The notes under the pieces were generated by a model. That model ran no database searches, was not told the DNA's origin, and saw nothing but the letters and a program-made list of their open reading frames with translations. From Glycomyces luteolus (GTDB lineage Bacteria; Actinomycetota; Actinomycetes; Mycobacteriales; Micromonosporaceae): a stretch of 64,000 bases of DNA. This document shows positions 1 to 9,697 of the stretch, piece by piece. How positions within the stretch are numbered: position 1 is the first letter of the stretch; the number at the start of each line of letters is the position of its first letter. The stretch spans positions 189,640 to 253,639 of the forward strand of contig NZ_JAPZVP010000009.1 in assembly GCF_027622875.1 (NCBI RefSeq). Direction: 5' to 3'. The position numbers and the translations under genes were made by a program.

Positions 1-104
1 GTTGAGGAATTCTCGCGCTGTAATGCAACCGGCAGCGGACCGCTAACGTGTCGCATGAAGAATCAACGCGTCAATCCCTCGGAAAAGCAAAGGGACTTCT
101 ACCA

Positions 105-1217
105 ATGATGAGCAAAGCCCTGAAAGGGACGCTGGCCGCTGCGGCGGGCGTCGCGCTCGGCCTCACCGGTGCGGTTGCCGCACAGGCGCAGGACGACGAG
201 GCGAGCACCCTCGCCGCCGGCAACGTCGTGATCGAGGACGACGGCATTCAGCTGTTCGGCGATGCCAACGGGAAGGACAAGAGCCCCCACGCCTCGATGA
301 TCGCCCTCGACACGGGCGACGGCGACCTCCGCACGGTCTACTGCATCCAGCTCGAAGTCAACCTCGAAGAGCAGTACCTCCACGAGGAGCGCCCGTGGGA
401 CGACGTCCCCGTCGAAGACCTCCCCAAGGTCCTCGGCGTCCTCCTCAACGGCTACGACGGCACCAATGCCGGTGAGCTCCTCGAAGAGGCCGGCCTCGCG
501 AGCGACGACTACGGCGACGTGACCCAGGACCAGCTCGCCTACGCCGCGACCCAGTCCGCCATCTGGTCCCTGACCGACGGCTGGGTCCTCGACACCGACG
601 ACCCGACCGGCGACGACGTCGCCGACACGATCGTTCCCGAGCTCCAGGCCTGGCTGCTCGAGAACTCCGAGCCCGTCGACGAACCCGACCTCGAGCCGTA
701 CTTCGACGTCGACGACTCCGAGGCCAAGACCGAGGGCAGCACCGTCGGTCCGTTCACCGCCACCACCAACATCGACTCGATCAGCTTCGCGCAGCCCGAG
801 GGCGCGACCATCGTCGACGAGAACGGCGAGGAGATCACCTCCCTCTCCGACGGCCAGGTCTTCTACGTGAAGTTCGACGAGGCCAAGACCTCCTCGGTCA
901 CGCTCGTCACCGAGACCTTCACCTGGACCACCCCGGCCGGGCGCACCTTCGTCCCGGTCGACGCCGAAGGCGCCGACGTCGAGGGCCAGCGCCTCATCCT
1001 CGCCGAGGAGTACACCGAGGAGTACACGGCCGAGGTCGAGTTCGAGATCGCCGTCGAAGAGGTCCCGAGCGAATCGCCGAAGCCGCAGCTGCCCGTCACC
1101 GGCTCCAGCCTGACCACCGTCGCCACCGTCGGCGGCGGGGTCCTGCTCGCCGGCGTCGTCGCGATGGTGCTCATGCGCCGCCGCGCCGCCCGCGCGGACT
1201 GGGGATCGGACGCTTAA
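105..1217 (+). CDS. TQXA thioester-domain surface protein with LPXTG anchor
   Basis: This 370-residue protein is predicted to be exported and fixed to the cell wall. Residues 1-28 form a signal peptide ending AQA. A TQXA-type thioester domain follows: Cys80 in VYCIQ and Gln150 in ATQSAIW match the pair that forms an internal thioester in this family, which lets surface proteins bond covalently to amines. The C-terminus has the sortase signal LPVTG (residues 329-333), a membrane helix and a RRR tail. I chose the ATG at 105 because AAGGGA lies about 9 nt upstream; an in-frame ATG at 48 would put 19 extra residues before the signal peptide. Its binding partner is unknown. No sortase gene is nearby. 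Confidence 0.85.
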   Translation: MMSKALKGTLAAAAGVALGLTGAVAAQAQDDEASTLAAGNVVIEDDGIQLFGDANGKDKSPHASMIALDTGDGDLRTVYCIQLEVNLEEQYLHEERPWDDVPVEDLPKVLGVLLNGYDGTNAGELLEEAGLASDDYGDVTQDQLAYAATQSAIWSLTDGWVLDTDDPTGDDVADTIVPELQAWLLENSEPVDEPDLEPYFDVDDSEAKTEGSTVGPFTATTNIDSISFAQPEGATIVDENGEEITSLSDGQVFYVKFDEAKTSSVTLVTETFTWTTPAGRTFVPVDAEGADVEGQRLILAEEYTEEYTAEVEFEIAVEEVPSESPKPQLPVTGSSLTTVATVGGGVLLAGVVAMVLMRRRAARADWGSDA

Positions 1218-1242
1218 CAGCAGCCGAACACTGCGATAACCG

Positions 1243-1277
1243 CCACACGCCCGCTGGTCAGACCGGCGGGCGTGTGG
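1243..1277 (+). terminator. Strong hairpin after the LPXTG gene
   Basis: CCACACGCCCGC pairs perfectly with GCGGGCGTGTGG, and four more base pairs (one G-U) close a CAG loop. No T tract follows, so this may be a weak terminator. It overlaps the -35 to -10 spacer of the next promoter. Confidence 0.5.
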
Positions 1278-1283
1278 CATACT
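1255..1283 (+). promoter_or_regulatory. Predicted promoter of the leader peptide and chorismate mutase
   Basis: TGGTCA and CATACT are 17 nt apart. The expected start of transcription falls on or next to the GTG at 1290, so the leader peptide would be translated from a leaderless mRNA, a common arrangement in actinobacteria. This is inferred from sequence only. Confidence 0.45.
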
Positions 1284-1289
1284 TGCCGC

Positions 1290-1358
1290 GTGACTCAGAG
1301 CGCGCGATTTTACTTTTACTACGGCCGGAACCGTCCGAGCCGTAGGTCGTCGCGCTGA
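1290..1358 (+). CDS. Phe/Tyr-rich attenuator leader peptide
   Basis: A 22-codon reading frame starts with GTG and ends with TGA. Codons 7-11 read Phe-Tyr-Phe-Tyr-Tyr (1308-1322) in an otherwise Arg/Ser-rich peptide. It sits just upstream of a mutually overlapping hairpin pair and a perfect intrinsic terminator, and then the chorismate mutase gene. Chorismate mutase commits chorismate to Phe and Tyr synthesis, so the codon choice fits ribosome-mediated attenuation by Phe/Tyr supply. The peptide itself probably has no function. No Shine-Dalgarno site is visible, consistent with leaderless translation. The call is strong as pattern recognition, but the mechanism is inferred. Confidence 0.75.
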   Translation: MTQSARFYFYYGRNRPSRRSSR

Positions 1359-1375
1359 CACACCGACCTACAGGC
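1339..1375 (+). promoter_or_regulatory. Candidate antiterminator hairpin of the chorismate mutase attenuator
   Basis: GTAGGTCG (1342-1349) pairs with CGACCTAC (1364-1371). With A1372 bulged, GCC (1339-1341) also pairs with GGC (1373-1375). The 3' arm therefore takes the first two bases of the terminator stem. A ribosome stalled at the Phe/Tyr codons would leave this hairpin free to form; one at the stop codon (1356-1358) would cover it. Confidence 0.5.
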
Positions 1376-1402
1376 CCCGGGCGAACAGCCCGGGGCTTTT
1401 TT
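1374..1402 (+). terminator. Intrinsic terminator of the chorismate mutase leader
   Basis: GCCCCGGGC (1374-1382) pairs perfectly with GCCCGGGGC (1388-1396) around a GAACA loop, followed by six T residues. It lies between the leader peptide and the chorismate mutase start, as expected for an attenuator rather than an end-of-operon terminator. Confidence 0.85.
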
Positions 1403-1461
1403 CACGCCCAGGGCTCACCCGCCCGGAGTTCGATTCAAGATCGCTCTAAGGAGAAGCCCTG

Positions 1462-1725
1462 ATGACCGCCAGCACCGAGGTCGCGACCGAGGAATTGCAA
1501 GAGCTCCGCACGGAGATCGACTCGCTCGACGCCGAGATCATCCGCCTGTGGCAGCGCCGCGCCGAAGTCTCCAAGCGCGTCGGCGAGATCCGCATGGCCA
1601 ACGGCGGGACCCGCCTGGTCCTCGACCGCGAACGCGCCATCCTCGAGAAGTACCGCGCCGCCCTCGGCGACGACGGCATCCAGATCGCGATGCTCGTCCT
1701 GCGCTCCGGCCGCGGACCCCTCTAA
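1462..1725 (+). CDS. Chorismate mutase, AroQ type
   Basis: This 87-residue protein matches the short monofunctional AroQ chorismate mutases, which convert chorismate to prephenate at the branch to phenylalanine and tyrosine. It shows the family pattern of a first helix with ELRTEIDSLD, then RRAEVSKRVGEIR with the substrate-binding Lys and Arg, then RERAILEKYR. The ATG at 1462 has AAGGAGA about 7 nt upstream. It lies 60 nt after a strong leader terminator that follows a Phe/Tyr-rich peptide, so expression is probably controlled by attenuation. No other aromatic pathway gene is adjacent; pcrA follows from its own likely promoter. Confidence 0.85.
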   Translation: MTASTEVATEELQELRTEIDSLDAEIIRLWQRRAEVSKRVGEIRMANGGTRLVLDRERAILEKYRAALGDDGIQIAMLVLRSGRGPL

Positions 1726-1747
1726 AGAGTGATGCCGCGCCGATAGC

Positions 1748-1771
1748 GTGTCGTACCCGGCGCGGCATAAT
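1748..1771 (+). promoter_or_regulatory. Candidate leaderless promoter of pcrA
   Basis: CATAAT (1766-1771) ends 8 nt before the ATG at 1780, so the transcript would start at or next to the start codon. GTGTCGTAC (1748-1756) upstream resembles, imperfectly and with one extra spacer base, the TTGTCRGTG element of mycobacterial RecA-independent DNA-damage promoters. The match is too loose for a firm call. Confidence 0.35.
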
Positions 1772-1779
1772 TGAAGGCG

Positions 1780-4008
<2,229 letters not shown>

Positions 4009-4116
4009 CGCCCGTCACGTGTCGTACCCGTATGGGGCGGTGTCCTTTTCACTGGTAGTGGTGAAGGTGGGATCGGGCGGGTACCCGGGGCGACCCGTAT
4101 GCCCGCGGATCCGCCC

Positions 4117-4896
4117 TCACCGAAGGTCGAGTCCGACCTCGGAGAGGTAGCTCAACGGCTCGACCGGCTCGCCGTTCACATGCACTTCGAAGTGGACGTG
4201 CGAGCCGAACGAGCGGCCGGTGTTGCCCGCGTTCGCGATCTGGCCGCCCGCGTCGACCCAGTCGCCTTCGCTCACCAGCACTTCCGAGTTGTGGGCGTAG
4301 TAGGTCTCGACGCCGTCGCCGTGGTCGATGACGACGAGGTTCCCGAACCCCGTCTCCCAGCCGGCGTGCGTGACCGTGCCCGGGTACGCGGCGTACACCG
4401 GGTCCCCGGTCTCGGCGTCGAAATCGACCCCGTTGTGGTTGCGGCCCCAGCGCTGTCCGAACAGGGACGTGATGGTGATCTCGTCGAGCATCGGCGTCCA
4501 CTTGATCTGCGCGTCCTGGCCCGTGACCGGCGAGGTCCGCTCCGCGGAGGCGACCTCCGTGGCGGTCGCGGTACCGATCGGTGCGTCCGCAGTGGACACA
4601 CCGTCCGAGCCCGCCGGCGGGGCGCTCGCCTCGGCGGCGAGCGCGGCGATGTCGGCGACCGCGCGCGACGTGCCGGGCTGCTCCTCACCTGAGGAGAAAC
4701 CGGCCCCGGTCGCCATGGCGACGATCGACGCCCCGGCGACGGCCGAGCCGACGACGGCGGTGTAGCGGCGTTGCGTCCCCGCCAAGAGCGGGGAGAGTTC
4801 TGCGGCCCACGAGGCGCGGTGCTGGCCCCTCGTGCGGTGCGGCCGGGCGGCGTGACGCCTGATAGCTGAGGCGGCTACCGGTCCGGAATCGGACAT
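4117..4896 (-). CDS. M23-family peptidoglycan endopeptidase, membrane anchored
   Basis: This 259-residue protein carries a C-terminal LytM/M23 domain that cleaves peptide cross-links in peptidoglycan. The zinc ligands are visible: His and Asp in NHNGVDFD and the HxH of SHVHFEVH, with the GHG-like stretch VVIDHGDGVETYYAH between them. The N-terminus is Arg/His rich, followed by one hydrophobic segment (TAVVGSAVAGASIVAMATGA) that probably is a signal anchor, then an Ala/Ser/Pro-rich linker. The ATG at 4896 follows GGAG at a good distance; an upstream in-frame start at 4986 adds 30 unlikely residues. The gene converges with pcrA. The roughly 215 nt upstream hold no recognisable riboswitch. Confidence 0.85.
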   Translation of the reverse strand: MSDSGPVAASAIRRHAARPHRTRGQHRASWAAELSPLLAGTQRRYTAVVGSAVAGASIVAMATGAGFSSGEEQPGTSRAVADIAALAAEASAPPAGSDGVSTADAPIGTATATEVASAERTSPVTGQDAQIKWTPMLDEITITSLFGQRWGRNHNGVDFDAETGDPVYAAYPGTVTHAGWETGFGNLVVIDHGDGVETYYAHNSEVLVSEGDWVDAGGQIANAGNTGRSFGSHVHFEVHVNGEPVEPLSYLSEVGLDLR

Positions 4897-5111
4897 TCGA
4901 GCTCCGAGATAGTGGCGGTGCCCATCGGCGGCGTCGGAGAACCGGGTGAGTTCTGGGGGGCCGACCGTGGGCTTGGCAACCGCCACACGGTAGCGCCGCG
5001 AACGCCGGACGCGCGAGATTCGTCACCGAGCGGCGTGTCGCGACAATCAGGCCATGACCGGAAGCGAGTGCTCAGGCCTTTGCCGTACGAATGCAAGACC
5101 CGCGAGCTTCG

Positions 5112-6095
5112 TCAGGACAGGGCGGCCTTGGACTCGGTGAACAGCCGCACGATCTCCGGGCGCACTTCGGCACGCTCCGACAGCGGTGCGGCCCAAGCAA
5201 TACGGATCGGCACCTCGGTCCCGTCGACGACCGCCGCGAAATCCGCGCCCTCGCCGTCGAACCCGGTCATGCGGGCCGACTCGGCGCCGCGCCGGCCGCC
5301 CGCGCCCTGGCAGATCACGAGCGTGTCGGCCGCATGGTCGGTGTTCATGTGGTGGCAGATCGCGGCGATGACCTTCGGCTCGAACGGATTGCGGCCCAGG
5401 CCTTCACCGAGGGCCGCGAGCACCGCGCCGTTGTGGTCGTAGGCCAGGAGGATCTCCTCGACGACCCGCTGTTTGTCGGCTTCGGCCAGGTCCACCGCGT
5501 CGAGGCGGGCGCGGTACTCGTCCTTGAACGCCTTGGGGCTCTTGATGTCCGAGAAGACATAGAATGACGCGCCCTCGTCCTCGAAGCCGTAGTTGCGCCG
5601 CGCGGCCTTGCCGAAGGCCTGTCCGCCCGAGAGGTCGCCGAGGTAGCGGGTGTACGCGTGGGCGATATAGCCGCCGGGCCAGTCGGCCGCGGCCGCCTCG
5701 ATCCTGTCCACGTACGCCTTCGTCGCCGGGAGCGGTTCGATCCCCGAACGCCACTTCGGACCCATCAGGAAGCGCAGGTCGGCCTCGATCGCGGGCACGC
5801 GGGCGAGCTCGGGGAACACGAAGGGACCGGCCACCGGGTCGTCGGCGAAACGCGCGGCCGCGGCCTCGATCGCCTGGTAGACGAAGTACTGCTGGGCATG
5901 CCAACGGGTGTAGTCGCCGACGCTCAGGGAACCGTCGAAAAGCCTGTCGAACACGCCCGGAGCCTGCTCGGCCTCCGTGCCGGCCGACGGGTCGAGCCCT
6001 TGGTGGCGCGACCAGGAGGCTTCGCGGATCCGGCCCGAGAACAGGGGCGCCCCGGTGTCGGCGGAGCCGCTCGCGGCGGCGGTGTCTGCAGGCAT
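5112..6095 (-). CDS. Biliverdin-producing heme oxygenase fused to DUF2470
   Basis: The first ~225 residues are a heme oxygenase, which opens heme to biliverdin, CO and iron. His31 in WSRHQGL is the expected proximal heme ligand, and the distal-helix signature YLGDLSGGQ is present. Residues ~240-325 form a DUF2470 domain (ICHHMNTDHAADTL, MTGFDGEGADF), a split-barrel-associated domain found in heme-binding proteins such as HugZ-like enzymes. Bacterial heme oxygenases are usually a single domain of about 215 residues, so the 327-residue fusion is notable. The ATG at 6095 has AAGGAA about 8 nt upstream. A good IdeR/DtxR box lies 39-57 nt upstream, so the gene should be induced by iron starvation and serve iron recovery from heme. 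Confidence 0.9.
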   Translation of the reverse strand: MPADTAAASGSADTGAPLFSGRIREASWSRHQGLDPSAGTEAEQAPGVFDRLFDGSLSVGDYTRWHAQQYFVYQAIEAAAARFADDPVAGPFVFPELARVPAIEADLRFLMGPKWRSGIEPLPATKAYVDRIEAAAADWPGGYIAHAYTRYLGDLSGGQAFGKAARRNYGFEDEGASFYVFSDIKSPKAFKDEYRARLDAVDLAEADKQRVVEEILLAYDHNGAVLAALGEGLGRNPFEPKVIAAICHHMNTDHAADTLVICQGAGGRRGAESARMTGFDGEGADFAAVVDGTEVPIRIAWAAPLSERAEVRPEIVRLFTESKAALS

Positions 6096-6133
6096 GTGCG
6101 CATTCCTTATCGATCGACGACCGCATTCTTGAG

Positions 6134-6152
6134 TAAGGCGAGCCTAACCTAC
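6134..6152 (-). promoter_or_regulatory. IdeR/DtxR iron box upstream of heme oxygenase
   Basis: The 19-mer TAAGGCGAGCCTAACCTAC matches the actinobacterial iron box TWAGGTTAGSCTAACCTWA at 16 of 19 positions. It lies directly upstream of the heme oxygenase start, where binding of the iron-loaded repressor would block transcription. Confidence 0.8.
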
Positions 6153-6368
6153 ATGATCGATCACGGGTAGGCATGCGAACGACCGACCCGTGAGCGGGAC
6201 CTCCCCGGGCATCGGAGAGAATGATGTGAGCTGTGCCCACCCGTACGGCTGAACCAGAAAGGGCACGAGAATCACGGTCACAAGCCTTCCCCATGGAGAG
6301 GCGACTGTGGCACCATGGGCTCTACTGGTCCCCTTGACAGCACCTACTCGAACCTCACGGGAGGCCTC

Positions 6369-6548
6369 GTGAAACCGGTCAAACTTTTCAAGAAGCTCGG
6401 CGTCGCAGTCGCCACGGGACTTCTCGCCCTCGGCATCGTCGCAGGCACTGCCGCGGCCGCGCAGGCGAACTCGTCGGACATCGGGTCGCACGACTCGAGC
6501 TCCGCCGAGTTCCTCTCCCTCGCCGGGAACTCGTCGGACATCGGCTGA
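6369..6548 (+). CDS. Small secreted peptide precursor with repeated NSSDIG
   Basis: I do not recognise this family. The 59-residue product starts at a GTG with GGGAGG 5 nt upstream. It has a clear Sec signal peptide: KLFKK, a hydrophobic core and a cleavage site AQA near residue 33. The predicted mature peptide is only 26 residues, acidic and serine rich, and begins and ends with the same hexapeptide NSSDIG. It has no Cys, so it is not a lantibiotic or chaplin. It is followed after 37 nt by a cyclic-di-GMP-type signalling gene on the same strand. A role as a signal or surface peptide is possible but unproven. Confidence 0.65.
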   Translation: MKPVKLFKKLGVAVATGLLALGIVAGTAAAAQANSSDIGSHDSSSAEFLSLAGNSSDIG

Positions 6549-6585
6549 CCCCCGCAGGGGGACCGGCCGGCAGTCGAGCGCACCC

Positions 6586-9099
6586 GTGATCCGCGAACGT
6601 CACCCACGCCTCTTCGCGGTGCTGCCATGGGCGCTGCTCGTCCTGCTCTTCGGTGCCGACATCCTCGGCATCGTCTACTTCGGGCTGCCCCAGTCCTACC
6701 CGGTGGCCCAGTGCCTGCTCCTGGTCGCCAGTTTCGTGCTGGCCCAGAACCTCCTGGTCCAGCAGCATGTCAGAGGCCACCGGATCTCCTTCAACCTCGC
6801 CGACATCCCACTGGTCCTGGCGCTGTTCTACCTCGACCCGTTCCTGGTCGTCGCCGTCCGGATCGCGGCCTCCCTGATCTACTACTCCGGGCGCTACCTC
6901 CGCAGCCAGGACGCCGGAGTCTTCAAACCGCTGTTCAACATCGCGATGTCGACCTCGGGCGCGGTCAGCGCCTCGCTCGTCGTCCTGTTCGCCGGGCTGG
7001 GCACCGCGAACGACCCGCGCACCTGGATCGTCCTCGTCGCAGCGGTCGTGGCCGCCGGGCTCTTCACCACAGCGCTCCTCTCACTGCTGCTGTGGATCAT
7101 CAGCGGCTGGCGCAGCATGGTCCAGGCCTGGATGGGCTTCTCGCTCACCGTGGCCGGGCCGATCATGGCCGCGTGCGTCGGCCTGATCTTCCTCGTCCTG
7201 CTCGAGGCCACGCCGTGGGCGTGGATCCTCATCGCCTTCCTGCTCCTCACCATCGTGGTCCTCGCCACCAGCTACATCAAGCTGCGCCGACAGCGCCACA
7301 TCCTCAACGAGCTCAACAACTTCACCCAGCTCGTCGCCGACTCCGTCCGCTCCAACCGGCTCATCGACGCCAGCCTCGGACGGCTCCGCGAGATCCTCTC
7401 CGCCGAATCCGCCACGGTCTGGGTCCCCGCCGAAGGCCGCTACCCGGAGATCCGGCTCACGTCCGCGGTCGACGACATGGGACTGACCGACCTCGACCCG
7501 GTCCCCGAGGCACTCCAGCAGGCGGTCATCGAGACCGGCCGGCCCATCCTCATCGGCTCGAGGCACGGCACCCGCGACGAGAAGGCCGCGCTCCAGAGCG
7601 CCGGCCTGCGCGGCGCGATGCTCGTGCCCCTCCGCTCCGGCGACGAGACCTACGGCTGCCTCTCCGTCGCCGACCGCATCGGCGGCGAGATGTCGCACTT
7701 CCTGCCGCTCGACCTCCAACTCCTGGAGACCCTCGCCGCGCACGTGAGCATCGCCGTCGACAACTCGCGCCTGGTCGACCAGCTCCGCTACGACGCCTAC
7801 CACGACCCGCTCACCGGCCTCCCCAGCCGCCGCCGGTCCCTCGCCGCACTCCAGGAAGCCCTGTCGATCACGGTGCCGAATGAAGTGGTCGCGGTGTTCA
7901 TGTTCGATGTGGACTCCCTCCACGAGATCAACGACGCCCTCGGCCACGAGGCCGGCGACACCGCGCTGCAAGAGTTCGCGAAGCGCCTCAAGGATCACGC
8001 GCCCGCCGCGTCCTTCCTCGGCCGCATCGACTCCGACGAGTTCATCCTCCAGACCCGCCTCGCCTCCACCGACGAAGCGCTCGACACCGCCCGGCGCCTC
8101 CGGGCCGCCGTCCAGGGCCCGTTCGAGGTCGGCGGCGTCGCCGTCAGCCTGTCCGCGGCCGTCGGCGTGGTCACCCACCCCGACTTCGCCGCCGACGCCG
8201 ACGAGCTCCTGAAACGCGCTGACGGCGCCACCCGGCAGGCCAAGAACGCCGCCGACGGCGTGCAGCTCTACCACTCCGGCCTCGAATCCGAGAGCCTGCG
8301 CCGCATCGGCCTCGCCGCCGACCTGCGCCGCGCCCTCGACCGCGGCCAGCTCGAAGTGCACTTCCAGCCGAAGGTCCGGCTCGACACCGGGGCGGTCCTG
8401 GGCGCGGAGGCGCTGGTGCGCTGGCCGCACCCGACGTTCGGGCTCGTCGCGCCGGAGGAGTTCATCCCGATCGCAGGGTCGACGGGCCAGCTCGGGCAGC
8501 TCACCGAGACGGTGCTCGACGAGGCGCTGCGGCGGGCGGCCGAGTGGGACGGGGAGGACGGGCCGCTGCCGATGGCGGTGAACCTGTCGCCGCGCACGCT
8601 CGCGGACGCGGACTTCCCGGACAAGGTCGCCGCGCTGCTGGATCGGCACGGGGTCCCGGCCGACCGGTTGACGTTCGAGATCACCGAGGACGACGTGGTC
8701 TCGGGCGAGCCGCGCCTCACGCCGGCGCTTGACCGGCTGCACGAGATGGGCGTGCGCCTGTCCGTGGACGATTTCGGCACCGGGTACTCCTCGCTGGCGT
8801 ACCTGCGGCGGCTGCCGGTCCAGGAGATCAAGATCGACCTGCGGTTCGTGCAGGGCATGGCCACCGACGCGGACGACCGCGCGATCGTCGAGGCGGTGCT
8901 GGGCCTGGCCCGGCACTTCGCCATCGACGTCGTCGCCGAGGGCATCGAGGCCCACCAGACCGTCGAGCAGCTCCGCGAACTCGACTGCGAGGCCGGTCAG
9001 GGCTACTACTTCTCGCGTCCGCTGCCGGCCGACCGCTTCGCCGCGTGGCTCCACAACCAGCCCGGAGGCAGGGGTCGGACCCGCCTGCGGGCGGTGTGA
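6586..9099 (+). CDS. Membrane GAF-GGDEF-EAL cyclic-di-GMP signalling protein
   Basis: The 837-residue protein has about 215 N-terminal residues of membrane helices, a GAF domain (~225-390), a GGDEF domain (~395-560) and an EAL domain (~570-820). The GGDEF signature is changed to RIDSDEF near residue 480, so cyclase activity is doubtful. The EAL phosphodiesterase looks intact: GAEALVRW, AVNLSP, FEITEDD, VDDFGTGYSSL, IKID and VVAEGIE. The protein therefore probably degrades cyclic-di-GMP in response to a membrane or GAF-bound signal, with the GGDEF part acting as a regulatory site. Translation likely starts at the GTG at 6586; the Shine-Dalgarno site is weak. It follows the small secreted peptide gene closely. 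Confidence 0.88.
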   Translation: MIRERHPRLFAVLPWALLVLLFGADILGIVYFGLPQSYPVAQCLLLVASFVLAQNLLVQQHVRGHRISFNLADIPLVLALFYLDPFLVVAVRIAASLIYYSGRYLRSQDAGVFKPLFNIAMSTSGAVSASLVVLFAGLGTANDPRTWIVLVAAVVAAGLFTTALLSLLLWIISGWRSMVQAWMGFSLTVAGPIMAACVGLIFLVLLEATPWAWILIAFLLLTIVVLATSYIKLRRQRHILNELNNFTQLVADSVRSNRLIDASLGRLREILSAESATVWVPAEGRYPEIRLTSAVDDMGLTDLDPVPEALQQAVIETGRPILIGSRHGTRDEKAALQSAGLRGAMLVPLRSGDETYGCLSVADRIGGEMSHFLPLDLQLLETLAAHVSIAVDNSRLVDQLRYDAYHDPLTGLPSRRRSLAALQEALSITVPNEVVAVFMFDVDSLHEINDALGHEAGDTALQEFAKRLKDHAPAASFLGRIDSDEFILQTRLASTDEALDTARRLRAAVQGPFEVGGVAVSLSAAVGVVTHPDFAADADELLKRADGATRQAKNAADGVQLYHSGLESESLRRIGLAADLRRALDRGQLEVHFQPKVRLDTGAVLGAEALVRWPHPTFGLVAPEEFIPIAGSTGQLGQLTETVLDEALRRAAEWDGEDGPLPMAVNLSPRTLADADFPDKVAALLDRHGVPADRLTFEITEDDVVSGEPRLTPALDRLHEMGVRLSVDDFGTGYSSLAYLRRLPVQEIKIDLRFVQGMATDADDRAIVEAVLGLARHFAIDVVAEGIEAHQTVEQLRELDCEAGQGYYFSRPLPADRFAAWLHNQPGGRGRTRLRAV

Positions 9100-9197
9100 C
9101 CGCACTACTGTGGCCCGCACCGCAAGGCAGGCCCCGCGTTCGTTCTGGGCGGCCCGTCATGTACTCTTGTCAAGGCCGCGAGGGAAGCCTTGCGAAC

Positions 9198-9270
9198 GCC
9201 CCTATAGCTCAGTCGGTAGAGCGTCTCCATGGTAAGGAGAAGGTCTGCGGTTCGATTCCGCATGGGGGCT
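9198..9270 (+). tRNA. tRNA-Thr (anticodon GGT)
   Basis: This is a 73-nt cloverleaf. Acceptor arm GCCCCTA pairs with TGGGGGC, anticodon stem TCTCC with GGAGA, and the anticodon GGT is at 9231-9233. The T loop is TTCGATT. The CCA end is not encoded. Confidence 0.95.
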
Positions 9271-9339
9271 CGGAAGCACTCAAGAACCATTCGAGTGCTG
9301 TACTGCTCACACAGAGCCATCTGTAGGCAGTGAGCGCAC

Positions 9340-9411
9340 GGCGGTGTAGCTCAGTGGTAGAGCAAACGACTCATAATCGTTGTGTCGGCAGTTCGATCCT
9401 GCCCATCGCTA
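9340..9411 (+). tRNA. tRNA-Met (anticodon CAT)
   Basis: This is a 72-nt cloverleaf. Anticodon stem AACGA pairs with TCGTT around CTCATAA, with anticodon CAT at 9372-9374. The acceptor arm has two G-U pairs. The loop and body resemble elongator Met tRNA rather than initiator, which usually has three G-C pairs under the anticodon. CCA is not encoded. Confidence 0.9.
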
Positions 9412-9418
9412 CTTTTGT

Positions 9419-9455
9419 AAAGCGTCGACCACCGAGATACGCTGGTCGACGCTTT
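9419..9455 (+). terminator. Terminator after the tRNA pair
   Basis: AAAGCGTCGACCA pairs perfectly over 13 bp with TGGTCGACGCTTT. The sequence GTTTTGTT follows. It closes the tRNA-Thr/tRNA-Met unit just before rpmG. Confidence 0.85.
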
Positions 9456-9513
9456 GTTTTGTTCAAGGAACGGTCCGCACTCCGGCGGGTCGAGTTAGAG
9501 GAAGGCACTCATC

Positions 9514-9681
9514 GTGGCCAAGGCTACTGACGTCCGCCCCAAGATCACCATGGCGTGCGTGGAGTGCAAGGAGCGCAACTACGTCACGAAGAAGAACCGG
9601 CGGAACCACCCCGACCGGCTCGAGCTCAAGAAGTACTGCCCGAAGTGCAAGGTTTCGCGGACTCACAAAGAGACCCGCTAG
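9514..9681 (+). CDS. rpmG: 50S ribosomal protein L33
   Basis: A 55-residue basic protein starts at GTG, with GAGGAAGG about 8 nt upstream. It has the L33 pattern IT(M)[18 protein letters not shown], then [11 protein letters not shown] and THKETR. Both zinc-binding CxxC pairs (CVEC and CPKC) are present, so this is the C+ zinc-containing form. In mycobacteria the rpmG2 gene directly precedes hadA-hadB, and the same order is seen here. Confidence 0.95.
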   Translation: MAKATDVRPKITMACVECKERNYVTKKNRRNHPDRLELKKYCPKCKVSRTHKETR

Positions 9682-9697
9682 ACCCGCTTCCCGGTAC

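Noticed and set aside
4897..5111. Possible c-di-AMP riboswitch upstream of the M23 peptidase gene
   Set aside because: Such genes in actinobacteria often have one, but I could not find the conserved GGGGAACC and GGGGUGAAU-type motifs in the right order.
7081..9120. Long antisense open frames (here 679 codons; also 11938-14271 and 27098-29584 on the minus strand)
   Set aside because: They mirror the third-position bias of the real genes opposite, and their products are low-complexity Arg, Gly, Val or Ala strings with no motif.
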